Both the position numbers and the translations under genes were made by a program. Shown here piece by piece: positions 38,091 to 46,712 of a stretch of 46,786 nt of DNA. The notes below the pieces were generated by a model. It worked only from the letters and a program-made list of their open reading frames with translations, was not told the DNA's origin and ran no database searches. Where the stretch lies: assembly GCA_964580455.1 (NCBI GenBank), contig CAZOKO010000005.1, positions 1 to 46,786 on the forward strand. Direction: 5' to 3'. The stretch is from CAZOKO01 sp964580455 (GTDB lineage Bacteria > Desulfobacterota > WTBG01). Every line of letters begins with the position of its first letter. Within the stretch, counting starts at the first letter, position 1.

Positions 38091-41000
38091 ATGTCTGAAA
38101 AAGTTGGCGCGATAATGGTAGTAGGTGGTGGGATTGCCGGTATGCAGGCGTCACTCGACTTAGCAGACTCGGGATACTATGTGTATCTGGTGGAGGAGTC
38201 TTCATCCATAGGAGGACACATGGCCCAACTGGATAAGACCTTCCCCACCAATGACTGCTCCATGTGTATTATCTCACCCAAGCTGGTCGAGGTATCCAAG
38301 CACTTAAATATTGAGATTATCCCCAACAGCAAGATTAAGAAGATTGATGGAGAGGCGGGAAATTTTAAAGTCACCTTAAATATGAGTCCCCGCTTTGTAG
38401 ATTTGGAGAAGTGTAATGCCTGTGGGGACTGTATCGAGAAGTGTCCTGTTCATCTTTTAAGTGAGTTTGATGAGGGGTTAGGTCTCCAAACGGCAATTCA
38501 TAAGCGTTATCCCCAGGCCATCCCCGACGCAATGCTGATTACCAAAATCAACCGCCCTCCCTGTGTAATTACCTGCCCTGCTTCGGTCAATGTACAGGGC
38601 TATGTGGCTCTTGCGGCAGAAGGGAAATTTGAGGAAGCCTATAAGGTTATCAAGAGACAAAATCCTTTTCCCTCTGTATGTGGGAGGGTATGCCACCACC
38701 CCTGCGAGTTAGAATGTAATCGTAAGGAGTTGGATGAGGCAGTTGCCATAAATCCACTCAAACGTTTCATTTCAAATTATGCGAGAGAAAAGAAAAAGAA
38801 CGGGACCGCTGATGAGAAAGCTGTCCTCTTTGCTGAAAAACCCGCTATTGATCACCAAAAACCCAAGGTTGCTATTGTAGGCTCAGGCCCCTCAGGGCTC
38901 ACGGCCGCTCAGGATTTGGTATTCTTAGGTTATCCTGTGACCATTTTTGAATCGCTCCCTTTCCCTGGTGGAATGATGCTTACGGGAATTCCCTCCTATC
39001 GTCTGCCCAAAGAGATTCTCAAAGAAGAGATTCAGGAGATCATTGATTTAGGGATAGAACTTAAAACAAATACCTCCATCGGGAAGGACCTGAGCTTTGA
39101 CGATCTAAAAAGTCAGGGATATAAGGCCTTGTACCTGGCGCTTGGTGCTCAAACAAGCAGAAGGCTTCCCATTGAGGGTAATGACCTTGATGGAGTTTTA
39201 GGAGGAGTTGAGTTTTTAAAAGATGTAAACCTAGGCACACCACCTTCTATTGGAAAGAAGGTGATGGTAATTGGTGGCGGTAATGTAGCTGTGGACGTAG
39301 CTCTAAGTGCGCTTCGTATAGGGGCGAAAGAGGTGGAGATGTTCTGTCTGGAAAAACGGGAGGAGATGCCTGCCCATGAGTGGGAGATCGAAGATGCACT
39401 GGAAGAAGGAGTCAAGATCAATTGCAGCTGGGGACCAGAGAGCTTTGAAGGAAAAGAAGGAAAAGTAAGCGGAGTAAGTTTAAAGCGGTGTACTTCTGTT
39501 TTTGATTCCGATGGCAGGTTCACACCTTCCTATGATGAGAAGGAGACCACTTCGACCAGTGCGGATACAGTGGTTGTAGCCATAGGTCAGGCTGCCGACC
39601 TTTCTTTCTTAGGAAAAGAGAGTTCACTTGAGACCATTGGAGATGTCGCACTCAAGTCAGATGAGATAACCTTGGAGACGAACCTTCCCGGTGTCTTTGC
39701 CGGTGGGGACGGAGTCACCGGACCAAAATCGGTGATAGAGGCAATCTTTCATGGACATGAGGCAGCAATTTCCATTGACCGTTACCTTAAAGGAGAAGAT
39801 TTAAGAAAGGGCAGAATAAGAGAAAAGGAGGAGCCCGCGCCGCGTCCTGAAGATAGGGTCTTCGAACTAAAACCCCGCCAGAAGGAGGAGAAGCTACCAG
39901 TCACTGAGAGAAGGGCAAACTGGAAGGAAATCACCCGTTCTCTAACTGAAGAGCAGGCCATTTCCGAAGCAAAGCGCTGCATGAACTGTGGGTACTGTTG
40001 TGAGTGTCTGCAGTGTGTGGAGGTCTGTAAGGCAGAAGCAATAGACCATGAGATGGTAGAAAAAGAGCTTGAGCTAAACGTGGGTTCTCTTATCCTTGCC
40101 CCGGGTTTTGACAAGTTTGATCCCGAGCTTCGGGGAGAATATGGGTATGGCCGTTTGAAGAATGTGGTTACCAGTTTAGAGTTTGAACGGTTGTTCTCAG
40201 CCTCCGGTCCGCATCAAGGACATGTGCTCAGACTATCCGATCATAAGGAACCCAAAAGGATTGCATGGATTCAGTGCGTGGGTTCCCGGGACATTACCTG
40301 CGGTCGTGATTACTGTTCCTCAATATGCTGCACCTATGCCACCAAGCAGGCTATCATCACCCGTGATCACTATCCCGAGATGGAGACAACCATCTTCTAT
40401 AATGATTTGAGGACTTTTGGCAAAGGGTTCGATCGCTACTATGAGTCTGCAGTAGAAAAGTACGGAGTCAAATATATAAAGAGTATGATTTCTACTATAA
40501 AGGAACTCCAGCAGAGCAACAACCTTTTAATCACTTATATCTCTGATGAGGGTGAAGTTAAAGAAGAGGAGTTTGATCTGGTGGTTTTATCCCTGGGGCT
40601 GGTACCCTCAACTGGAAGTAAGGAATTGATGGAGATAACATCTGTTGAGTTTAATTCCTTTGGATTCTGTAACACCCATCCTTTCACTCCAAGCCAGACC
40701 TCACGCCCCGGCATCTATGTCGCGGGTGCCATTGAGGAGCCGCGAGATATACCGGAGACAGTGATGAGTGCAAGTAGTTCAGCCGCACTCTCAGCAGAAC
40801 TTCTGGCAAGTGAGCGGGGAAAGATGATCAGGGAGAAGGAGTATCCACCTGAAAAGGATATCTCAGGGGAGCCCCCCCGCGTGGGGGTGTTCGTCTGCCG
40901 TTGTGGATCAAACATTGCCCGGGTGGTAGAAGTACCTGGTGTGGCTGCGTATGCAAAAACCCTTCCTTCAGTAGTTTATGCAGAGGAGAACCTCTATACC

Positions 41001-42533
41001 TGTTCCACGGATACCCAAAGGAATATTGTATCTGCTATTGAAGAACACGGTATCAACAGGGTGGTGGTAGCCTCCTGCAGCCCACGCACTCATGAACCCC
41101 TCTTCCAGGATACCATACGAGAGGCTGGCCTAAACAAATATCTCTTTGAGATGGCCAACATCAGGGATCAGTGTAGCTGGGTGCATGCAACCCACCCTCA
41201 GGAAGCAACAGAGAAGGCAAAGGATTTGGTGCGGATGTCAGTAGCACGGGCAATCACTTTGGGACCCCTAAAGGAGCTTTCCTTTGAGGTTAAACAACAG
41301 GCACTGGTAATAGGAGGAGGGCTATCAGGAATAGTGGCTACACTGTCCCTGGCTCAACAGGGATTTGGCGTTTACCTCATTGAAAAGACAGATCAGCTGG
41401 GAGGAAACCTCAATGACATTCACTACACCTTGGAAGGGGTAAAACCAAGAGAGTATCTTAGTCCCCTCATTAAAGAGATTAAAGCAAATGACAAAATCAC
41501 CGTCCATAAAAACGCAGAGGTAATGGACTACTCTGGCCATGTGGGTAACTTTACAAGTAAGATTAGCTGTGAGGGAAAAGAGTTCGAATTGGAACACGGC
41601 GTGGTTATTGTGGCAACCGGTGGTATGGAGTATACGCCGGTTGAGTACCACTACGGTAAGAGTGAGCGGGTAATCACTCAGCGGGAATTGGAGGAAAAGA
41701 TTGTAAGTGATGGCAACCGGTTCAAGGAACTCAAAGAGGTGGTGATGATCCAGTGTGTGGGCTCAAGGGAGCAGCCCAACCAATACTGCAGCAGGGTATG
41801 CTGCTCGCAGGCTATTAAGAACGCACTCAAGCTTAAAGAAATAAACCCTGAGATCAAGGTATCTGTCTTGTATCGAGATATCCGCTCATACAGTTTCAAG
41901 GAACTATACTATCGCAAAGCCCGAGAGGCAGGAGTGAATTTTCTTCGCTACGATTTGGAGACCAAACCAGAGGTTAAAGCAGAAAATGGAAAGGTTAAGG
42001 TTGTCGTTAAAGATGACATTTTGGATTCTTCAATTCAGCTTAGCCCTGATTATCTGGTTTTAAGTGCCGCCATTCGTCCTCATCCCGAAAATGAAAGGTT
42101 AGCGAGTACCTTTAAGCTTCCTCTCACCCCTGATGGGTTTTTCCTTGAGGCTCACATGAAATTGCGACCTCTCGACTTTGCAAGTTCAGGGATGTTTCTC
42201 TGCGGATTAGCCCATTCGCCCAAGTTTATTAACGAAAGTATTGCTCAGGCAAAGGGATCTGCTTCCCGGGCAGCAACTATCCTCTCACAGAGGCAGATGC
42301 TGATAGGAAGTGTGGTATCAGTGGTTGATAGGGAGCGTTGTGCTGCTTGCTTAACCTGCGTGAGGATTTGCCCTTACAATGTTCCTGTTATCACTACAGA
42401 GGGGGTAGCTGAGATTGAGGCGGTTTCATGTCGTGGTTGCGGCATCTGTGCCAGTGCATGCCCTCGCAGTGCCATCCAGGTTCAGCACTACAGGGATGAA
42501 CAAATTATAGAAAAGTGTGTTGCTCTTTCTTAG
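38091..42533 (+). CDS. hdrA: Giant HdrA-GltD-HdrA fusion flavoprotein
   Basis: This uninterrupted 1480-residue frame starts as HdrA (FAD site GGGIAG at 12-17, KTFPTNDCSMC at 49-59, ferredoxin motif C108NACGDCIEKC). At about residue 158 a GltD/NfnB-like module is inserted: PPCVITCPASVNVQGY, CGRVCHHPCELEC, an FAD site GSGPSG (264-269), an NAD(P) site GGGNVA (395-400) and the closing GVFAGGDGVTGP. HdrA resumes at C630MNCGYCCECLQCVEVC and runs to about 925. A second HdrA copy follows (926-1480) with VGVFVCRCGSNIA, GGGLSG (1075-1080) but no KTFPT-Cys motif, and two terminal [4Fe-4S] motifs (C1417..C1427, C1447..C1457). It could hold three FADs and an NAD(P)H site, making it the bifurcation hub of the cluster. 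Confidence 0.92.
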   Translation: MSEKVGAIMVVGGGIAGMQASLDLADSGYYVYLVEESSSIGGHMAQLDKTFPTNDCSMCIISPKLVEVSKHLNIEIIPNSKIKKIDGEAGNFKVTLNMSPRFVDLEKCNACGDCIEKCPVHLLSEFDEGLGLQTAIHKRYPQAIPDAMLITKINRPPCVITCPASVNVQGYVALAAEGKFEEAYKVIKRQNPFPSVCGRVCHHPCELECNRKELDEAVAINPLKRFISNYAREKKKNGTADEKAVLFAEKPAIDHQKPKVAIVGSGPSGLTAAQDLVFLGYPVTIFESLPFPGGMMLTGIPSYRLPKEILKEEIQEIIDLGIELKTNTSIGKDLSFDDLKSQGYKALYLALGAQTSRRLPIEGNDLDGVLGGVEFLKDVNLGTPPSIGKKVMVIGGGNVAVDVALSALRIGAKEVEMFCLEKREEMPAHEWEIEDALEEGVKINCSWGPESFEGKEGKVSGVSLKRCTSVFDSDGRFTPSYDEKETTSTSADTVVVAIGQAADLSFLGKESSLETIGDVALKSDEITLETNLPGVFAGGDGVTGPKSVIEAIFHGHEAAISIDRYLKGEDLRKGRIREKEEPAPRPEDRVFELKPRQKEEKLPVTERRANWKEITRSLTEEQAISEAKRCMNCGYCCECLQCVEVCKAEAIDHEMVEKELELNVGSLILAPGFDKFDPELRGEYGYGRLKNVVTSLEFERLFSASGPHQGHVLRLSDHKEPKRIAWIQCVGSRDITCGRDYCSSICCTYATKQAIITRDHYPEMETTIFYNDLRTFGKGFDRYYESAVEKYGVKYIKSMISTIKELQQSNNLLITYISDEGEVKEEEFDLVVLSLGLVPSTGSKELMEITSVEFNSFGFCNTHPFTPSQTSRPGIYVAGAIEEPRDIPETVMSASSSAALSAELLASERGKMIREKEYPPEKDISGEPPRVGVFVCRCGSNIARVVEVPGVAAYAKTLPSVVYAEENLYTCSTDTQRNIVSAIEEHGINRVVVASCSPRTHEPLFQDTIREAGLNKYLFEMANIRDQCSWVHATHPQEATEKAKDLVRMSVARAITLGPLKELSFEVKQQALVIGGGLSGIVATLSLAQQGFGVYLIEKTDQLGGNLNDIHYTLEGVKPREYLSPLIKEIKANDKITVHKNAEVMDYSGHVGNFTSKISCEGKEFELEHGVVIVATGGMEYTPVEYHYGKSERVITQRELEEKIVSDGNRFKELKEVVMIQCVGSREQPNQYCSRVCCSQAIKNALKLKEINPEIKVSVLYRDIRSYSFKELYYRKAREAGVNFLRYDLETKPEVKAENGKVKVVVKDDILDSSIQLSPDYLVLSAAIRPHPENERLASTFKLPLTPDGFFLEAHMKLRPLDFASSGMFLCGLAHSPKFINESIAQAKGSASRAATILSQRQMLIGSVVSVVDRERCAACLTCVRICPYNVPVITTEGVAEIEAVSCRGCGICASACPRSAIQVQHYRDEQIIEKCVALS

Positions 42534-42579
42534 CATGCAACCTTTTATTATTTAAGAAGTATTTTTCTGGGTATGAGAG

Positions 42580-42996
42580 ATGAGTGATTTTGAACCCAAA
42601 ATTGTTGCGTTTTGTTGTGAGTTTTGCGCCTACACCGCTGCTGACCTGGCGGGCTCCATGCGGCTTGAGTATCCACCAAATGTGCGAATCGTAAAGCTGA
42701 TGTGCACCGGAAAGATAGATACCCTTTATCTTCTCAAGGCCTTTGAGAGGGGTATTGATGCCGCTTTTGTGGCAGGGTGAGAAGAGGGTGGATGCCATTT
42801 CCTGGAGGGAAATATACGAGCAAAACAAAGGGTCCGATACACCAAGCAACTACTTGACGAAGTTGGCATTGGTGGCAGGAGATTAGAAATGTTTAACATG
42901 GGCGCATCGGATGCGATTAAGTTTGTAGACGCCGCTCATGAAATGACCAAGAGGGCAAAAGAGCTAGGCCCCAATCCTTTAAGAACTACACCATAG
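42580..42996 (+). CDS. mvhD: MvhD-family adaptor, probable selenoprotein (TGA = Sec67)
   Basis: Read through the TGA at 42778-42780 this is a 138-residue MvhD. Both sides of the TGA align with the paralogue at 30523: FVAG-U-EEGGCHFLEGNIRAKQRV here, against VVGCLEGTCHYLEGNIRTKRRV there. The TGA replaces Cys68 of the paralogue, a [2Fe-2S] ligand candidate. The remaining ligands are C12, C13, C16, C42 and C72. Reading stays open for 71 codons after the TGA to a TAG at 42994. A SECIS-like hairpin sits 16 bases downstream. Sec in this position is known from VhuD/MvhD proteins of some methanogens and anaerobic bacteria. It lies between hdrA and metV. Stopping at the TGA would leave a useless 66-residue piece. 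Confidence 0.88.
42778..42813 (+). promoter_or_regulatory. UGA codon with bacterial SECIS-like hairpin
   Basis: After TGA (42778-42780) come 16 bases and then a perfect 6-base stem ATTTCC (42797-42802) / GGAAAT (42808-42813) closing the five-base loop TGGAG. The loop begins 22 bases after the UGA and has G at its second position, within the published bacterial SECIS rules (apical loop 16-37 bases from UGA, a G in the first two loop bases). It lies in the coding sequence, as bacterial SECIS elements do. Confidence 0.7.
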
Positions 42997-43005
42997 GAGT
43001 ATAGA

Positions 43006-43680
43006 ATGATTGTTGCAGAAAGAAAATCCGTAGATGAGATTAAGCAGACCTTAGAGGGTTATAAAAAAATTCTGATTGTGGGTTGCGGCACCTGTGTTGC
43101 CGTATGTATGGCAGGTGGCGAAAGAGAAGTTGGCATACTGGCGAGCCTTCTCAAAATGTCTTTTCGTATGGAGGGCAAAGAAGTTGAAATTGGAGAGGTC
43201 ACCGTTGAGAGGCAGTGCGACAAAGAGTTTCTTCAGCCTTTGGAAGAAAAGATCAAGGATTATCAGGTGGTGGTTTCTCTAGCCTGTGGTATAGGTATCC
43301 AATTTCTAGCTGAAATGTATGACAGCAAGGTCGTTGTGCCGGGGGTTAATACCAGATTCCTGGGCTCTAACGAAGGAGAGGGAGTCTGGCGGGAAAGATG
43401 TAGAGCTTGCGGTGATTGCTTATTGGCTGAAACCGGTGGAATTTGCCCTGTTACTACCTGTGCCAAGGGACTGCTCAATGGTCCCTGCGGAGGTACTAAT
43501 GATGGGAAGTGCGAGGTGGATAAAGAGAAGGACTGCGCCTGGACCTTAATCTATCAAAAATTGGAGAAGCTTGGAAAGCTTGATACCATTCGCGCCATCT
43601 TCCCACCAAAAAACTATCAGGTTCAAACACAACCAGCACGCATGGTTCACGAAGTTTATCAGAAAGGAGAAGATGAGTAA
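43006..43680 (+). CDS. metV: MetV-like methylenetetrahydrofolate reductase partner subunit
   Basis: The 224-residue protein matches the zinc/Fe-S MetV family, the obligate partner of MetF in acetogens and many anaerobes. The N-terminal part has VGCGTCVAVC; the C-terminal half is cysteine-rich: CRACGDCLLAETGGICPVTT, then CAKGLLNGPCGGTNDGKCEV and DCAW, likely Fe-S ligands. AGGAG precedes the ATG and its stop overlaps the metF start (TAATG). Placement immediately after mvhD matches the hdrCBA-mvhD-metVF arrangement of Moorella-type reductases, though the gene order differs. Confidence 0.88.
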   Translation: MIVAERKSVDEIKQTLEGYKKILIVGCGTCVAVCMAGGEREVGILASLLKMSFRMEGKEVEIGEVTVERQCDKEFLQPLEEKIKDYQVVVSLACGIGIQFLAEMYDSKVVVPGVNTRFLGSNEGEGVWRERCRACGDCLLAETGGICPVTTCAKGLLNGPCGGTNDGKCEVDKEKDCAWTLIYQKLEKLGKLDTIRAIFPPKNYQVQTQPARMVHEVYQKGEDE

Positions 43681-44561
43681 TGGCATCCCCATTCAAGGAA
43701 GCACTCGATTCAGAAAAATTCGTGGTGACTGCAGAGATATCTCTTCCCAAGGGAATCACTATTGCTGAGATGCTAGAAAACATCGATTTACTCAAAGACA
43801 AGGTGGCCGCACTCAATGTCGCAGATAACCAGGATGCCATCATGCGTCTCAATCCCCTGTCTGTATGCCATTTGATAAAAGAGAGCGGGGGGGAACCAAT
43901 TTTGCAAATGAATTGCCGGGATAGAAATCGTTTAGCTTTGCAATCTGATTTGTTGAGTGCTCATGTGTTAGGTATCCACAATGTTCTATGTATAACCGGT
44001 GATCACACAACCCTCGGAGATCATAGTGAAGCCAAGCCAGTTTATGATCTAGATTCAGTCCAGTTATTGCAGGCTGTAAAGTCGCTTCAGGAAGGCAAAG
44101 ATCTGGGAGGGAGTGAATTGTTCGGCTCCCCACAATTTTGTGTAGGTGCTATTGTTGTCCCTGAAGCAAATCCCATAGAGCCGCAGTTACTCAAATTCGA
44201 AAAGAAAGTGAACGCGGGTTCGGCTTTCTTCCAGACCCAGGCTGTCTTTGACGTAGATAAATTTAGAAACTTTATGAAGTTTGCCCGCCAGTTTAAGGTG
44301 AAGATTCTAGCAGGGATTGTTCTGTTGGAATCAGCCGACATGGCACAGGGGATGAATATCCCGGGTGTTTATATACCACAAAAGTTGATTGAAGAGATGG
44401 CCAGTGTGGGGAAAGAGAAAGAGCTTGCTAAGGGCGTTGAGATAGCTGGAAAGATAATTAAGCAAATAAAAGAAGAATCAATTTGTGACGGTGTTCACAT
44501 TATGGCCGGAGGAAAAGAGAAAGTAGTTCCTGATATCTTGACCGCATCTGGATTAATCTAG
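43680..44561 (+). CDS. metF: Methylenetetrahydrofolate reductase
   Basis: The 293-residue TIM-barrel flavoenzyme reduces methylene-THF to methyl-THF, a step of the methyl branch of the Wood-Ljungdahl pathway and of methionine synthesis. Signatures include VTAEISLPKG, NVADNQDAIMRL, the flavin-site loop MNCRDRNRLALQSD, VLCITGDHTT and FFQTQAVFD. It is translationally coupled to metV. The physiological donor in this class is usually not NADH alone; the neighbouring HdrA fusion and MvhD are the likely electron route. GGAGAGG before the next gene suggests nadE is in the same transcript. Confidence 0.93.
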   Translation: MASPFKEALDSEKFVVTAEISLPKGITIAEMLENIDLLKDKVAALNVADNQDAIMRLNPLSVCHLIKESGGEPILQMNCRDRNRLALQSDLLSAHVLGIHNVLCITGDHTTLGDHSEAKPVYDLDSVQLLQAVKSLQEGKDLGGSELFGSPQFCVGAIVVPEANPIEPQLLKFEKKVNAGSAFFQTQAVFDVDKFRNFMKFARQFKVKILAGIVLLESADMAQGMNIPGVYIPQKLIEEMASVGKEKELAKGVEIAGKIIKQIKEESICDGVHIMAGGKEKVVPDILTASGLI

Positions 44562-44578
44562 AAGGAGAGGGGTTAAAG

Positions 44579-45301
44579 ATGGAAATTATTGACGCCATCA
44601 GCAAATGGATAAAATATCAGGTAGAACAGGCAGGTGCTAAAGGGGTCGTTATAGGGTTAAGTGGTGGATTAGATTCCGCTGTGGTGGCTGCCCTTGCTAA
44701 AAGATCCCTCCGTGATGAGGTCTTGGGGTTGATTCTTCCCTGCCACAGTCAAAAGGAAGATGAAGAAGATGCAAAACTTATCGCTTCCTATTTACAACTG
44801 GAAACAATTACACTCGATTTAAGCTCCGCATACGATTCTCTGATTGCCATTCTGCCTTCTGCAGATAAAAACACTACAGCTAATATAAAACCCCGTTTGC
44901 GAATGATTAGCCTTTACTATTTTGCCAGTTTAAAAAACTATCTGGTGGCAGGAACTGGCAATAAAAGTGAAATCTCGGTAGGCTATTTTACAAAATACGG
45001 TGACGGAGGTACGGACATCCTGCCTTTAGGAGATTTACTCAAATCTCAGGTAATTGAAATTGCGATAAAGCTGGCTTTGCCAGAGGCAATCATTAATAAA
45101 CCCCCTTCAGCCGGTCTCTGGCCCGGACAAACAGATGAGGATGAGCTAAAGATTACCTATGAGAAACTGGATCAAGCCATTTTAGATATTACATCCAATC
45201 ATGCTAAAGCAACACCTCCCGATATTCGCTCTCGTGTTGAAGAACTTATTAAAAGTTCCGAGCATAAAAGAGTACCTATTCCAATATTCAAAAATCGTTA
45301 A
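44579..45301 (+). CDS. nadE: Ammonia-dependent NAD+ synthetase
   Basis: This 240-residue protein amidates deamido-NAD+ to NAD+ with ATP. The ATP-pyrophosphatase loop SGGLDS is at residues 28-33, and GTGNKSEISVGYFTKYGDGG and PLGDLLKSQV are further family motifs. It lacks the N-terminal nitrilase domain of the glutamine-dependent form, so it uses free ammonia. The short length is normal for this form. It starts 17 bases after metF with a strong RBS (AAGGAGAGG). Placement in a nitrogen and redox cluster is sensible since it consumes ammonia and makes the cofactor. Confidence 0.93.
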   Translation: MEIIDAISKWIKYQVEQAGAKGVVIGLSGGLDSAVVAALAKRSLRDEVLGLILPCHSQKEDEEDAKLIASYLQLETITLDLSSAYDSLIAILPSADKNTTANIKPRLRMISLYYFASLKNYLVAGTGNKSEISVGYFTKYGDGGTDILPLGDLLKSQVIEIAIKLALPEAIINKPPSAGLWPGQTDEDELKITYEKLDQAILDITSNHAKATPPDIRSRVEELIKSSEHKRVPIPIFKNR

Positions 45302-45470
45302 GAATTTCAATAAAAAGGCAGATGCTTATTCTCCTATTGACGTGAATATCTACAGGTAATGAAAATAATTCCTATTGATTCTCCGTTCAAAAAATGTTAG
45401 TTATTCAGCGATTGATCAGATTTATCTTAATGTAAGGGCGTATGCAAAATTTAGCCAGAGGTATTAAATA

Positions 45471-46712
45471 ATGCAAGAGAGAAATATTAAATGGATTGAG
45501 GAGACTGTAGCTGAGCAGAATGAGTGGAGGATTAATACCATTAATCTCATTGCCAGCGAAAATGTGATGAGCTGTCGTGCCCGTAATGTCCTGGGTTCTG
45601 ATTTTGCTCATCGTTATGCGGAAGGACATCCGGGAGAGAGATACTATCAGGGCACAGATAAGATTGATGAGATAGAAAGCTGGATAAAACAGCAATTAAA
45701 AACACTATTCAATTGCCAACATATGGAAGTAAGGCCTATCAGTGGGACAGTAGCCAATGATGCTGTTTTCAGCAGGTATATAAAACCTGGAGATGTGGCT
45801 ATGGTAAATTCAACAGCAGGAGGTGGACACATCAGCCATCATAAATCCGGGTCTGTTGGCAAATACACGAAAAATATAGTAGATTTTCCTCTCACCCCTG
45901 ATGGCTACCATATTGATACAGATCAAACCCACCAATTAATTAAAAAACTGCACCCGAAGGTTCTCATTTTAGGGAAAAGTCTCTTTCTTTTTCCGGACCC
46001 CGTTAAAGAACTTGTTGGTATTTGCAGGGAAAACGAAACAACCCTTATTTATGATGCCGCACATGTCCTGGGCCTGATCGCAGGGAAACAATTTCAAGAC
46101 CCCTTAGGTGAGGGAGCCGACATTGTTACAGCCAGCACTCACAAGACCTTCTTTGGTTCCCAGAGAGGCCTGATCATGAGCAACATGGGTACCAAAGATT
46201 GGTGGAAGATTGACAAGGGTGCATTTCCGGGTTCCTCTTCCAACCATCACCTCGATACTCTTGTTTCTCTGGCAATAACTACCTGTGAAATGATCACCTT
46301 TGCTGAAGAATATTCTAAACAGACCATATCAAATGCTAAAGCACTGGCCAGAAGTCTTCATGAATTGGGATTTAATGTACAGGCTAAAGATTATGATTTC
46401 ACAGAATCTCATCAGATTGCCGTTGATGTATCCGAATTGGGTGGAGGAAATGAGGTTGCCCGCATTCTGAAAGAGAATGACATAATCCTCAACATGAATC
46501 TTCTTCCCTTTGAACCTCTGGAAAAGGTTACCAATCCTTCAGGAATCCGCATCGGAACTCAGGAAATGACCCGATTTGGAATGAAAGAAAAAGAGATGGA
46601 ACAAATAGCCGAACTGTTTAAAAAGTGTCTTAAAGACACCACTTCTACAAATAATGAGGTGAGAGAACTAAGAAAAAGCTTCCAGAAGGTTCAGTATTCT
46701 TTTGATGAATGA
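45471..46712 (+). CDS. glyA: Serine hydroxymethyltransferase, archaeal-type sequence
   Basis: The 413-residue enzyme interconverts serine and glycine with transfer of a C1 unit to the pterin carrier. It has NLIASENVMS, FAHRYAEGHPGERYYQG, the PLP contact YDAAHVLGLIAGKQFQDP, and H224-K225 in STHKTFFG, where K225 is the Schiff-base lysine. Several segments (HRYAEG.PG, HVLGLIAGKQFQDPL, NPSGIR.GTQE.TR.GMKEKEMEQIAE) resemble methanogen GlyA enzymes rather than the common bacterial GlyA. The AGAGG before ATG fits. It completes the C1 theme of the operon. A decayed piece of a related gene lies at 24349-24460. Confidence 0.92.
   Translation: MQERNIKWIEETVAEQNEWRINTINLIASENVMSCRARNVLGSDFAHRYAEGHPGERYYQGTDKIDEIESWIKQQLKTLFNCQHMEVRPISGTVANDAVFSRYIKPGDVAMVNSTAGGGHISHHKSGSVGKYTKNIVDFPLTPDGYHIDTDQTHQLIKKLHPKVLILGKSLFLFPDPVKELVGICRENETTLIYDAAHVLGLIAGKQFQDPLGEGADIVTASTHKTFFGSQRGLIMSNMGTKDWWKIDKGAFPGSSSNHHLDTLVSLAITTCEMITFAEEYSKQTISNAKALARSLHELGFNVQAKDYDFTESHQIAVDVSELGGGNEVARILKENDIILNMNLLPFEPLEKVTNPSGIRIGTQEMTRFGMKEKEMEQIAELFKKCLKDTTSTNNEVRELRKSFQKVQYSFDE

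Noticed and set aside
38091..42533. Assembly chimera of separate hdrA and gltD genes
   Set aside because: The frame is continuous, GltD is inserted between matching HdrA halves, and HdrA sequence resumes correctly after it. This is a real domain insertion as far as sequence can show.
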